Part shown: piece by piece, positions 1 through 5,569 of the stretch | Numbering within the stretch: the stretch's first letter is position 1 | How the letters are laid out: each line of letters opens with the position of its first letter | Assembly: GCA_948960675.1 (NCBI GenBank) | Contig: CARDPF010000168.1 | Span: forward strand, 1-7,121 | Length of the DNA stretch: 7,121 bases | Direction: 5' to 3' | Source of the DNA: an uncultured Eisenbergiella sp. | GTDB lineage: Bacteria; Bacillota; Clostridia; Lachnospirales; Lachnospiraceae | Notes under the pieces: generated by a model | Databases searched by the model: none | What the model saw: only the letters and a program-made list of their open reading frames with translations | What the model was told of the DNA's origin: nothing | Program-made: the position numbers and the translations under genes

Positions 1-23
1 CTTCCCCGCCCGTTGGCAAGCCC

Positions 24-115
24 CCCAAAACCCGTGACTTAACTAAGTGACATTGGCCGTGAATAGTAACGAACTGTTACCGGTTTCTACGGTTTTCTGG
101 AAAATGTCATTGACA
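24..115 (+). repeat. Intergenic repeat, copy A, running into the SPFH promoter
   Basis: This block resembles the block at 1651-1734. Positions 24-55 and 1651-1682 align without gaps with 25 of 32 bases identical, including a shared TGACATTG. After a stretch that is 9 nt longer here, GAACTGTTACC (71-81) matches GAACTGTTGCC (1689-1699). Positions 101-115 match 1720-1734 at 12 of 15 bases, and this last part contains the -35 box. A small stem, GTAAC (66-70) with GTTAC (76-80), exists only in this copy. No coding potential is seen in 1-167. Whether this is an old mobile repeat or a functional upstream element cannot be told from two copies. Confidence 0.55.
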
Positions 116-138
116 AAAATATATTATAATGATATCAT
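110..138 (+). promoter_or_regulatory. Sigma-A type promoter of the SPFH/RHH operon
   Basis: A perfect -35 TTGACA (110-115) is followed by a 17-nt spacer and the -10 TATCAT (133-138, 5 of 6 consensus). A perfect TATAAT at 125-130 is only 9 nt from the -35 and has no -35 of its own, so it is probably not the box used. Transcription would begin near 144-146, leaving a short leader before the ribosome binding site AAAGGAGGG (152-160). Confidence 0.75.
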
Positions 139-148
139 GAAGATATCA
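129..148 (+). promoter_or_regulatory. Twin palindromic boxes over the -10 (candidate operator)
   Basis: A 10-bp perfect palindrome, ATGATATCAT (129-138), covers the -10. A second GATATC box lies at 142-147. Together they also form the dyad TGATATC-N5-GATATCA (130-148). The centres of the two boxes are 11 bp apart, about one helical turn, so two dimers could bind the same face. This is the layout expected of a small dimeric repressor. The ribbon-helix-helix protein of the same operon is the obvious candidate ligand, but that link is inferred. Confidence 0.5.
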
Positions 149-167
149 AACAAAGGAGGGCTATGGA

Positions 168-1202
168 ATGCAGGAGAAGATATTGGGAAATAAGAAAAAC
201 GGAATGAAGATGTTGCTTTTGTTTTTCCTGCTGTATGTGGCAGGGATTGCTGTTTTTATTCTGGGCTGTGTGCAGACGGATCACAAGGCGTTCTGGTGGT
301 CGGTTGTCATGACTGTTGCCGGAGGGATCTGGATGGTATTGGGATGGATTCCGTTTTGCGGGCTGCGGGTTTTGAAGCCGCAGGAGGCATTGGTATTGAC
401 ACTGTTTGGCAAGTATGTGGGGACGATCCGGGAGGAGGGATTTTATTTTGTGAATCCTTTTTGCACGGCGGTGAACCCGGCGGCAAGAACCCGGTTGAAG
501 CAGAGCGGGGATGTCAGCGGCATTCCGGGCACATTCGAGATCACTACGGCGCAGGCCGCCGCGCAGACTGTGGCCACTGAATCTGCGGGCAAGAAGATTT
601 CGTTAAAGATAATGACGCTCAATAACAACCGGCAGAAGATCAACGACTGTCTGGGCAATCCGGTGGAAATCGGGATTGCGGTTATGTGGAAGGTGACGGA
701 CACTGCAAAAGCCGTATTTGAGGTGGATAACTATAAGGAGTATCTTTCCCTGCAGTGTGACAGTGCCCTGCGCAATATCGTCCGGCTATATCCCTACGAT
801 GCAGCCCCCAATGTGGATACCACCGGGGACGGCATCGCCGATGAGGGAAGCCTGCGCGGTTCCAGTGATGTGGTGGCGGAGCGTATCCGCAACGAGATCC
901 AGAAAAAGGTTGCGGGCGCCGGCCTGGAGATTTTGGAGGCCAGGATTACTTATCTGGCTTACGCACCGGAAATTGCGGCGGTGATGCTGCAAAGGCAGCA
1001 GGCTTCGGCCATTGTGGACGCCCGCAAGATGATTGTGGACGGCGCGGTGGGCATGGTGGAGATGGCATTGGAGCGTCTGGACGAGAAGCATACGGTTGCA
1101 TTGGACGACGAAAGGAAGGCAGCGATGGTATCAAATCTTTTGGTGGTTCTGTGTGGAAACCGGGACGCCCAGCCGGTTGTAAATTCGGGTAGCCTCTACT
1201 GA
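168..1202 (+). CDS. SPFH/band-7 domain membrane protein
   Basis: This 344-residue protein belongs to the SPFH (stomatin/prohibitin/flotillin/HflK) superfamily, whose members form oligomeric scaffolds on membranes. Two hydrophobic segments, about residues 13-35 and 42-64, anchor the N-terminus. The SPFH domain follows (about 66-290), with the typical stretches LKPQEALVLTLFGKYVG (69-85), EARITYLAYAPEIA (257-270) and MLQRQQA (273-279), then a short helical tail. The start is ATG 168, because AAAGGAGGG (152-160) ends 7 nt before it. ATG 163 is in another frame and soon meets a stop. An odd acidic, glycine-containing loop lies at 217-226 (DTTGDGIADE), just before the SLRGSSD stretch. The gene is translationally linked to the RHH gene 1 nt downstream. 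The family assignment is firm; the cellular role and partners are unknown. Confidence 0.9.
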   Translation: MQEKILGNKKNGMKMLLLFFLLYVAGIAVFILGCVQTDHKAFWWSVVMTVAGGIWMVLGWIPFCGLRVLKPQEALVLTLFGKYVGTIREEGFYFVNPFCTAVNPAARTRLKQSGDVSGIPGTFEITTAQAAAQTVATESAGKKISLKIMTLNNNRQKINDCLGNPVEIGIAVMWKVTDTAKAVFEVDNYKEYLSLQCDSALRNIVRLYPYDAAPNVDTTGDGIADEGSLRGSSDVVAERIRNEIQKKVAGAGLEILEARITYLAYAPEIAAVMLQRQQASAIVDARKMIVDGAVGMVEMALERLDEKHTVALDDERKAAMVSNLLVVLCGNRDAQPVVNSGSLY

Positions 1203-1203
1203 T

Positions 1204-1401
1204 ATGGCGGATCAAAAAAAGCAGATTCCGCTGCGTCTTTCCGCAAAGCTGTATAACCAGATCGCTGCCTGGGCGGAGGACGATTTCCGTTCCGTGAACG
1301 GACAGATCGAATACCTCTTGTCGGAGTGTGTGCGGCAGAGGAAAAAGAACGGAAAATATGTTTCGGAGGAACTGGATAAACCGCTGGACATGGAATTATA
1401 G
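1204..1401 (+). CDS. Small Arc-like ribbon-helix-helix DNA-binding protein
   Basis: This 65-residue protein has the Arc/MetJ-type ribbon-helix-helix pattern. A short strand with alternating polar and hydrophobic residues (QIPLRLS, 7-13) would contact DNA as a dimer ribbon. Helix A follows (about 14-26), then the turn RSVNGQI (29-35) that typically caps helix B (about 31-47). The tail from 48 is charged and probably disordered. The start ATG lies 1 nt after the TGA of the SPFH gene and only a weak ribosome binding site (GGGTAG near 1187-1192) precedes it, so translation is probably coupled to the upstream gene. Being the second gene of an operon with palindromic boxes on its promoter suggests an autorepressor. 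It could instead be annotated as an antitoxin-like protein, but no toxin gene is beside it. Confidence 0.8.
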   Translation: MADQKKQIPLRLSAKLYNQIAAWAEDDFRSVNGQIEYLLSECVRQRKKNGKYVSEELDKPLDMEL

Positions 1402-1532
1402 AAAACGTGCATTTGGTCTGCTGCATGGCCGGAAAAGTGTGTGCCGGGAAAAGGGGCAGTGCAGAGGGTGACAGGGACACAATAACAGGCGGGTACAGAT
1501 TACGGTTTTTTGGCGGATGGATCCTGTATGGG

Positions 1533-1562
1533 AAGGCATCTCTTTGGAGATGCTTTTCTTTT
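1533..1562 (+). terminator. Intrinsic terminator of the SPFH/RHH operon
   Basis: GCATCTC (1536-1542) pairs perfectly with GAGATGC (1547-1553) around the 4-base loop TTTG. The stem is followed by TTTTCTTTT (1554-1562) and can be extended outward by AA (1533-1534) with the first Ts. It lies about 130 nt after the RHH stop codon, on the + strand. Confidence 0.75.
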
Positions 1563-1586
1563 GCACATTTTTAACAGGAGATATGT

Positions 1587-1835
1587 ATGGGGGTAGTGTC
1601 AGGGAATGCGCACTGTAAGGGGGCTGTCCTGCCGCGCCTGCCGTCGTACCGCCAAAGCCCATGGCTAAACGAAATGACATTGCTGTGTGAACTGTTGCCA
1701 TTTGGGGATAGAAATAAAGAAATTGTGATTGGCAATTGTGTCGGAAATCATTATAATAGGGGTAAAGGGAATTTGTATGGCAGTTTTGCCATGGCTGCCG
1801 CAGTGCCTTTGGCAAAGGAGGGAAAGAGGGTATGA
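1587..1835 (+). CDS. Doubtful 82-codon reading frame
   Basis: In favour: AGGAG (1576-1580) is 6 nt before ATG 1587, and the stop overlaps the mannosidase start as ATGA (1832-1835). Against: its middle is the intergenic repeat shared with 24-115, where the equivalent frame is broken by a stop. The strong promoter at 1729-1757 and the downstream leader lie inside it, and the protein (rich in Pro, Asn and Cys, with no domain) resembles nothing I recognise. I think it is most likely repeat read-through and not a gene. Confidence 0.15.
   Translation: MGVVSGNAHCKGAVLPRLPSYRQSPWLNEMTLLCELLPFGDRNKEIVIGNCVGNHYNRGKGNLYGSFAMAAAVPLAKEGKRV
1651..1734 (+). repeat. Intergenic repeat, copy B, running into the mannosidase promoter
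   Basis: This is the partner of the block at 24-115, with the same order of conserved parts: 1651-1682 (25 of 32 identical to 24-55), GAACTGTTGCC (1689-1699) and the 15 bases ending in the -35 box (1720-1734, 12 of 15). The distance from the GAACTGTT-CC element to the -35 is 29 nt here and 28 nt in copy A. The short linker after TGACATTG is 6 nt here and 15 nt in copy A. The two copies sit upstream of unrelated operons in the same orientation. Confidence 0.55.
1729..1757 (+). promoter_or_regulatory. Sigma-A type promoter of the mannosidase cluster
   Basis: TTGGCA (1729-1734, 5 of 6 consensus), a 17-nt spacer and a perfect TATAAT (1752-1757). The predicted start is near 1764, giving a leader of about 68 nt. 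The -35 is embedded in a small palindrome, ATTG-G-CAAT (1728-1736), and in AATTG-N7-CAATT (1721-1737). Either could be an operator, but I cannot assign a regulator. Confidence 0.75.
1777..1821 (+). promoter_or_regulatory. Structured leader that can hide the mannosidase ribosome binding site
   Basis: The ribosome binding site AAAGGAGG (1814-1821) can pair in two ways: CCTTT (1806-1810) with AAAGG (1814-1818), or TTTGCC (1785-1790) with GGCAAA (1811-1816). The second pairing competes with a separate hairpin, ATGGCA (1777-1782) with TGCCAT (1787-1792), and with GGCAG (1779-1783) with CTGCC (1795-1799). Mutually exclusive pairings around a start site are suggestive of translational control. The stems are short, no known riboswitch is recognised, and chance is possible. 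Confidence 0.3.
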
Positions 1836-4564
1836 AAAAAAAGACGGTACACATTATTTCCCACTCCCATTGGGACAGGGAGTGGTACATGCCGCTGGAG
1901 CGGCATAAGATGAAGCTTTTGGATTTGATGGATGCAAATTTGGAATTGTTTGGGAAAGACCCCGGGTTTGAGAGCTTCCATCTGGACGGGCAGACCATCA
2001 TGCTGGACGATTATCTGGAAATCTGTCCGGATAAGCGGGAGGCGGTGGAGAAGTATGCCAGAGAGGGGCGGTTTCGCATCGGGCCTTTTTACATTCTGCA
2101 GGACGAATTTCTCACCAGCGGGGAGGCGAACGTGAGAAATCTCCAGACAGGGATGGGGGATGCCCAAAAGTACGGGAACCTGACGAGGGTGGGGTATTTT
2201 CCGGACGCTTTCGGAAACGCCGGACAGATGCCCCAGCTTTTGAAGCAGGCGGGCATGGAGGCGGTGGCCTTTGGGCGTGGTGTGAAACCCGTAGGCTTTA
2301 ACAACGAGTTAAAAAGCGGCGGGGAGTACGAATCCGCTTATTCCGAGATGATCTGGGAAGCGCCGGACGGTTCCGCATTGCTTGGGATTTTGTTTGCCAA
2401 CTGGTATAACAACGGGGCCGAGATTCCGGTGGAGGAGACTGCCGCGAAAGCGTTTTGGGATGAAAAGCTTGCGAAGGCCCAGATGTTTGCGGCGACGGAC
2501 GAACTGCTGTTTATGAATGGCTGCGACCACCAGCCGGTACAGAAGGATTTATCAGCGGCTATTGAGACGGCCCGGAGGCTGTATCCGGAACTGGAATTTA
2601 AGCATTCCAATTTTGAGGACTATGTAAGAAGCGTCAAGGAGGCGGTGGAAGACAGGCTCAGTACGGTGAAAGGGGAACTGACCAGTCAGGAGACCAACGG
2701 GTGGTATACGCTGGTCAATACCTGTTCTTCCCATGTGGTTTTGAAACGTTTGAACCGCCAGTGCGAGGTGGCGCTGGAGAGGGAGGCGGAGCCGCTGTCG
2801 GCCCTTGCCGCTTGGGAAGGAAAACCATATCCCCATGACAGATTGCAGTATGCGTGGAAAATCCTCATGCAGAACCATCCCCATGACAGTATTTGCGGCT
2901 GCAGCGTGGATCAGGTGAATAAGGAAATGGAAGTCCGCTTTGAACGGAGCCGGGAGGTGGCGGATACCATCATAGAGGATGCGTCCGGGTGGCTTGCAGA
3001 CCGGGTGGATACTTCCTGCTTTGCCCGTTATGGGGAAAGCGCCGTTCCCTTCGTGGTGTTTAATACGACGGGAAGCAGGCGTACGGGAAGCGTGACGGCA
3101 GTGCTGGATGTAAAACGCGATTACAATAAATGGCTTTGGGACGGCCGGACAGAGATGCAGAATTGGAACCTGCCTGCTTATTGCGTGGTAGACCGGGAAG
3201 GAAATGCCGTGGAGGCGGCCGTGGAGGATTTGGGGGTGCAGTTTGGCTATGACCTGCCGGAGGACCGTTTCCGCCAGCCCTATATGGCCAGACAGGTGCG
3301 GGTGACCCTGTTTGCCGAAAATGTGCCCGCATTGGGATATACTTCCTATGCGCTGGTGGATGCGGATGCTTTGCCTTGCACAAAACCTTGCGCGCAGGCG
3401 GACGCCAAAAGCCTTGTCACCGGGCAGAACCGGATGGAGAATGATTGTCTGGACGTTACGATTAACCGGGACGGTACGCTGACGGTACTGGACAAGGCCA
3501 CACAGAGGGTGTACAGGGACATCTGCTATTTTGAGGATACCCTGGATGCAGGCAATGAGTATATTTATTTTTGCCCGGAAAATAATCCGGCCATCCTGAC
3601 CAAAGGAAAAGAGGCGCAGGTACGGCTTTTGGAGGACACCCCTTTCCGGGCGGTCTATGAGATTACCCATACCCTGACGGTTCCGGTATCTGCGGACGGA
3701 CAGCTGCGGGCAGAGCAGGAAGGGCTTGTGGAGTTTATGAAAAGAACCTGTGCGAGATCCCACAGGATGACGCAGCTTGTCCTGCACACTTTTGTGACGC
3801 TGGAGAGGGGGGCGGATACCCTGCAGTTTCGGACGGAGTTTGACAATACCGCAAAAGACCACCGGCTGCGGGTGGTGGTTCCCACCGGTATTTCCTGCTC
3901 CCATCACTATGCGGATTCCGTTTTTGAGGTGGTAAAGCGGCCCAACGAGCATGGCAGGCTTTGGGAAAATCCCTGCAAATGCGAGCATCAGCAAAGCTTT
4001 GTGGGATTAAACGACGAAAAAGGCGGCGTCATGATCGCCAATATTGGTCTTTATGAATATGAAGTGCTTCCCCGGCAGGAAAATGCGCTGGCGGTAACGC
4101 TTTTGCGCGCCGTGGGGGAATTGGGGGACTGGGGCGTGTTTTTCACGGAACGTTCCCAGCAGCTTAGGCCGGTTGTGGTAGAGTATGAACTGCGCTTTTT
4201 TGCGGGCGATCTGCTGGATGCTTGTGGCTTTGAGACGGCTTACCGTTTCCAGACGCCCTGGAGGACGGTACAGACAGGGGTGCACGCAGGGAAACTGCCT
4301 GCCCAAAAGACGTGGTTAGTCTGGAAAGGGGAAGGCCTGTTGTTTTCCAACCTGAAAGGAAAACGCAAATCCAGGGACCGGATGGCACGTTTTGTCAACT
4401 GTACCGGAAAGGAAACCGTATTATACCTCAAAAAGGAGGGATTTGCACAGGCGTACCGTTCCAACGTGATAGAGGAGAACTTGGGGACGCTTTCGGAAAA
4501 TGCGGACGGCTGGTACGAAATTGCGGTGCGTAGGTATGAAATTGTGACGGTGGGGCTTTCCTAA
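1832..4564 (+). CDS. GH38 alpha-mannosidase, cytoplasmic
   Basis: This 910-residue protein is a glycoside hydrolase family 38 enzyme, a zinc-dependent retaining alpha-mannosidase. It resembles the bacterial branch that includes E. coli MngB (mannosylglycerate hydrolase) and streptococcal GH38 enzymes. Visible hallmarks are HSHWDREW (11-18, zinc ligands H13 and D15), GPFYILQDEFLTSGEANVRNL near 84-104, GYFPDAFGNAGQMPQLL (121-137, with nucleophile D125), NGCDHQPVQKDL (229-240) and HPHDSICG (349-356, zinc ligand H351). The layout is a catalytic barrel (about 5-270), a helical middle domain (about 275-370) and a long beta-rich C-terminal region. There is no signal peptide, so it should act on imported mannosides. 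ATG 1832 follows AAAGGAGG by 10 nt. It is first in a cluster with a deacetylase and a PHP hydrolase. The family is certain; linkage specificity cannot be read. Confidence 0.95.
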   Translation: MKKKTVHIISHSHWDREWYMPLERHKMKLLDLMDANLELFGKDPGFESFHLDGQTIMLDDYLEICPDKREAVEKYAREGRFRIGPFYILQDEFLTSGEANVRNLQTGMGDAQKYGNLTRVGYFPDAFGNAGQMPQLLKQAGMEAVAFGRGVKPVGFNNELKSGGEYESAYSEMIWEAPDGSALLGILFANWYNNGAEIPVEETAAKAFWDEKLAKAQMFAATDELLFMNGCDHQPVQKDLSAAIETARRLYPELEFKHSNFEDYVRSVKEAVEDRLSTVKGELTSQETNGWYTLVNTCSSHVVLKRLNRQCEVALEREAEPLSALAAWEGKPYPHDRLQYAWKILMQNHPHDSICGCSVDQVNKEMEVRFERSREVADTIIEDASGWLADRVDTSCFARYGESAVPFVVFNTTGSRRTGSVTAVLDVKRDYNKWLWDGRTEMQNWNLPAYCVVDREGNAVEAAVEDLGVQFGYDLPEDRFRQPYMARQVRVTLFAENVPALGYTSYALVDADALPCTKPCAQADAKSLVTGQNRMENDCLDVTINRDGTLTVLDKATQRVYRDICYFEDTLDAGNEYIYFCPENNPAILTKGKEAQVRLLEDTPFRAVYEITHTLTVPVSADGQLRAEQEGLVEFMKRTCARSHRMTQLVLHTFVTLERGADTLQFRTEFDNTAKDHRLRVVVPTGISCSHHYADSVFEVVKRPNEHGRLWENPCKCEHQQSFVGLNDEKGGVMIANIGLYEYEVLPRQENALAVTLLRAVGELGDWGVFFTERSQQLRPVVVEYELRFFAGDLLDACGFETAYRFQTPWRTVQTGVHAGKLPAQKTWLVWKGEGLLFSNLKGKRKSRDRMARFVNCTGKETVLYLKKEGFAQAYRSNVIEENLGTLSENADGWYEIAVRRYEIVTVGLS

Positions 4565-4613
4565 GTGTGTATGGAAAATGCGTGATTGCAGCGGCGGCAG
4601 AAGGAGGAAAATC

Positions 4614-5453
4614 ATGAACCTATTTATGCGATTTTATGGCGGAAAGAAAAAGGCGCTCACGTTGAGCTATGACGACGGGGTAGAGCAGGATAAGAGATTG
4701 GTGGAAATCCTGCAAAAAAACGGTTTAAAGGGTACTTTTAACCTAAACAGCGGCTGCTATGCCAAGGAGGGAACCGTCTATCCGGCGGGAACCATTCACC
4801 GCAGAATGACTAAGAAGCAGGTGACGGAACTGTTTGCGGAAAGCGGCATGGAGGTAGCCGTCCACGCCCTGACCCATCCGGGGCTGGAGCAGCTTCCGGC
4901 GGCGGCCTGCATGCAGGAAATCCTGCAGGACCGCCTCAATTTGGAGAAGCAGTTTGGGAGGATTGTGCGAGGGATGGCCTATCCCTTCGGAACGTACAGC
5001 GACGGGGTGATACAATGTATCAAGTGTGCGGGGATTGCGTATGCGCGCACAGTGATTTCTTCCGGCGGCTTTGCGGTTCCAAAAGACTGGCTGCAGTTGG
5101 AGGCGACCTGCCACCACAATGATGAAAGGCTGATGCCGCTTGCCAAAAGGTTTGTGGAAGAAAGCCCGAAGGGAAGTCCCTGGCTGTTTTACTTATGGGG
5201 GCACAGCTATGAGTTTGAGGAAAAGGATAACTGGCAGGTGATAGAAGGATTTGCGGAATATACCGGGGGCAGGGAGGATATTTGGTATGCCACCAATATC
5301 CAGGTCTATGAATATGTGGAAGCATACCGGCGGCTGGTCTTTTGCGCGGATAACGGCAGGGTGTATAATCCGACGGCCTATACGGTTTGGTTTGAGGCGG
5401 ACGGCAGGGAAGTGTGTGTAAAGCCGGGGGAAACGGTGGACATGGAACCGTAA
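4614..5453 (+). CDS. Polysaccharide deacetylase (NodB/CE4-like), no signal peptide
   Basis: This 279-residue protein has the NodB homology fold, whose members are metal-dependent enzymes that remove N- or O-acetyl groups from sugars. Visible motifs are LSYDDG (17-22; D20 and D21 correspond to the catalytic base and metal-binding Asp), HALTH (84-88; the two metal-binding His), AYPFG (122-126) and LWGHS (194-198; H197 is the likely motif-5 His). Residues from about 245 form a small beta-rich tail after the deacetylase core. ATG 4614 is chosen because AAGGAGG (4601-4607) ends 6 nt before it; the frame also opens at 4578, but without a ribosome binding site. It lies 49 nt after the mannosidase gene and is co-transcribed with it. 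Most CE4 enzymes are secreted, yet no signal peptide or membrane segment is seen, so a cytoplasmic oligosaccharide substrate is likely. The exact substrate is unknown. Confidence 0.88.
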   Translation: MNLFMRFYGGKKKALTLSYDDGVEQDKRLVEILQKNGLKGTFNLNSGCYAKEGTVYPAGTIHRRMTKKQVTELFAESGMEVAVHALTHPGLEQLPAAACMQEILQDRLNLEKQFGRIVRGMAYPFGTYSDGVIQCIKCAGIAYARTVISSGGFAVPKDWLQLEATCHHNDERLMPLAKRFVEESPKGSPWLFYLWGHSYEFEEKDNWQVIEGFAEYTGGREDIWYATNIQVYEYVEAYRRLVFCADNGRVYNPTAYTVWFEADGREVCVKPGETVDMEP

Positions 5454-5492
5454 GCGCTATGTTTACAATGGGATGTACCGTATTTGGGATCA

Positions 5493-5510
5493 CGCGGCAA
5501 TGTAGCCGCG
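5493..5510. repeat. GC-rich stem-loop between the deacetylase and PHP genes
   Basis: CGCGGC (5493-5498) pairs perfectly with GCCGCG (5505-5510) around a 6-base loop. No T-run follows, so it is not a standard terminator. It is the first of two adjacent hairpins in a 116-nt gap inside the operon. Confidence 0.5.
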
Positions 5511-5516
5511 CGGACG

Positions 5517-5550
5517 CCGTAACCGTCTAAGCTTGTACGGACGGTTACGG
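5517..5550. repeat. Perfect 11-bp inverted repeat before the PHP gene
   Basis: CCGTAACCGTC (5517-5527) and GACGGTTACGG (5540-5550) are exact inverted repeats separated by 12 nt. The right arm ends 11 nt before the ribosome binding site of the PHP gene (CAGGAG, 5561-5566). It could be an mRNA-stabilising or processing hairpin that sets the relative output of the third gene, a dyad operator, or a dispersed repeat. No T-run follows it. Confidence 0.65.
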
Positions 5551-5569
5551 TCAAACAGGGCAGGAGAAT

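Larger units (their letters stand above)
1402..1831. other. Intergenic region between the SPFH/RHH operon and the mannosidase cluster
   Basis: These 430 bases hold, in order: about 130 bases in which I see nothing beyond a loose direct repeat (GCCGGAAAAG at 1428 and GCCGGGAAAAG at 1443); the terminator at 1533-1562; the second copy of the intergenic repeat; a strong promoter at 1729-1757; and a structured leader before the mannosidase gene. A possible 82-codon frame starting at 1587 crosses the repeat and the promoter and is doubtful. Confidence 0.7.

Noticed and set aside
125..130. Perfect TATAAT as the -10 box of the SPFH operon
   Set aside because: It is only 9 nt from TTGACA and no -35-like hexamer lies 16-18 nt upstream. 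TATCAT at 133-138 has exactly 17 nt spacing.
163..207. ATG at 163 as the start of the first gene
   Set aside because: It is in a different frame from the SPFH protein and reaches a stop after 14 codons.
1424..1573. Short + strand frame of about 49 codons starting at 1424
   Set aside because: It has no ribosome binding site, runs through the terminator, and its composition does not look like protein.
1737..1752. Catabolite-response (cre) site near the mannosidase promoter
   Set aside because: TGTGTCGGAAATCA resembles it only loosely, and the central CG is out of register with the consensus.
2552..3994. Long minus-strand open frame (480 codons) inside the mannosidase gene
   Set aside because: It is the antisense shadow of a clear GH38 coding sequence. 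Its protein is rich in His, Pro and Arg, with no domain and no ribosome binding site.
4578..4613. Upstream start at 4578 for the deacetylase
   Set aside because: The extra 12 residues are not hydrophobic and overlap the ribosome binding site AAGGAGG, which serves ATG 4614.
5462..5486. Internal promoter before the PHP gene (TTTACA and TATTTG)
   Set aside because: The spacer is only 13 nt and the -10 is poor.
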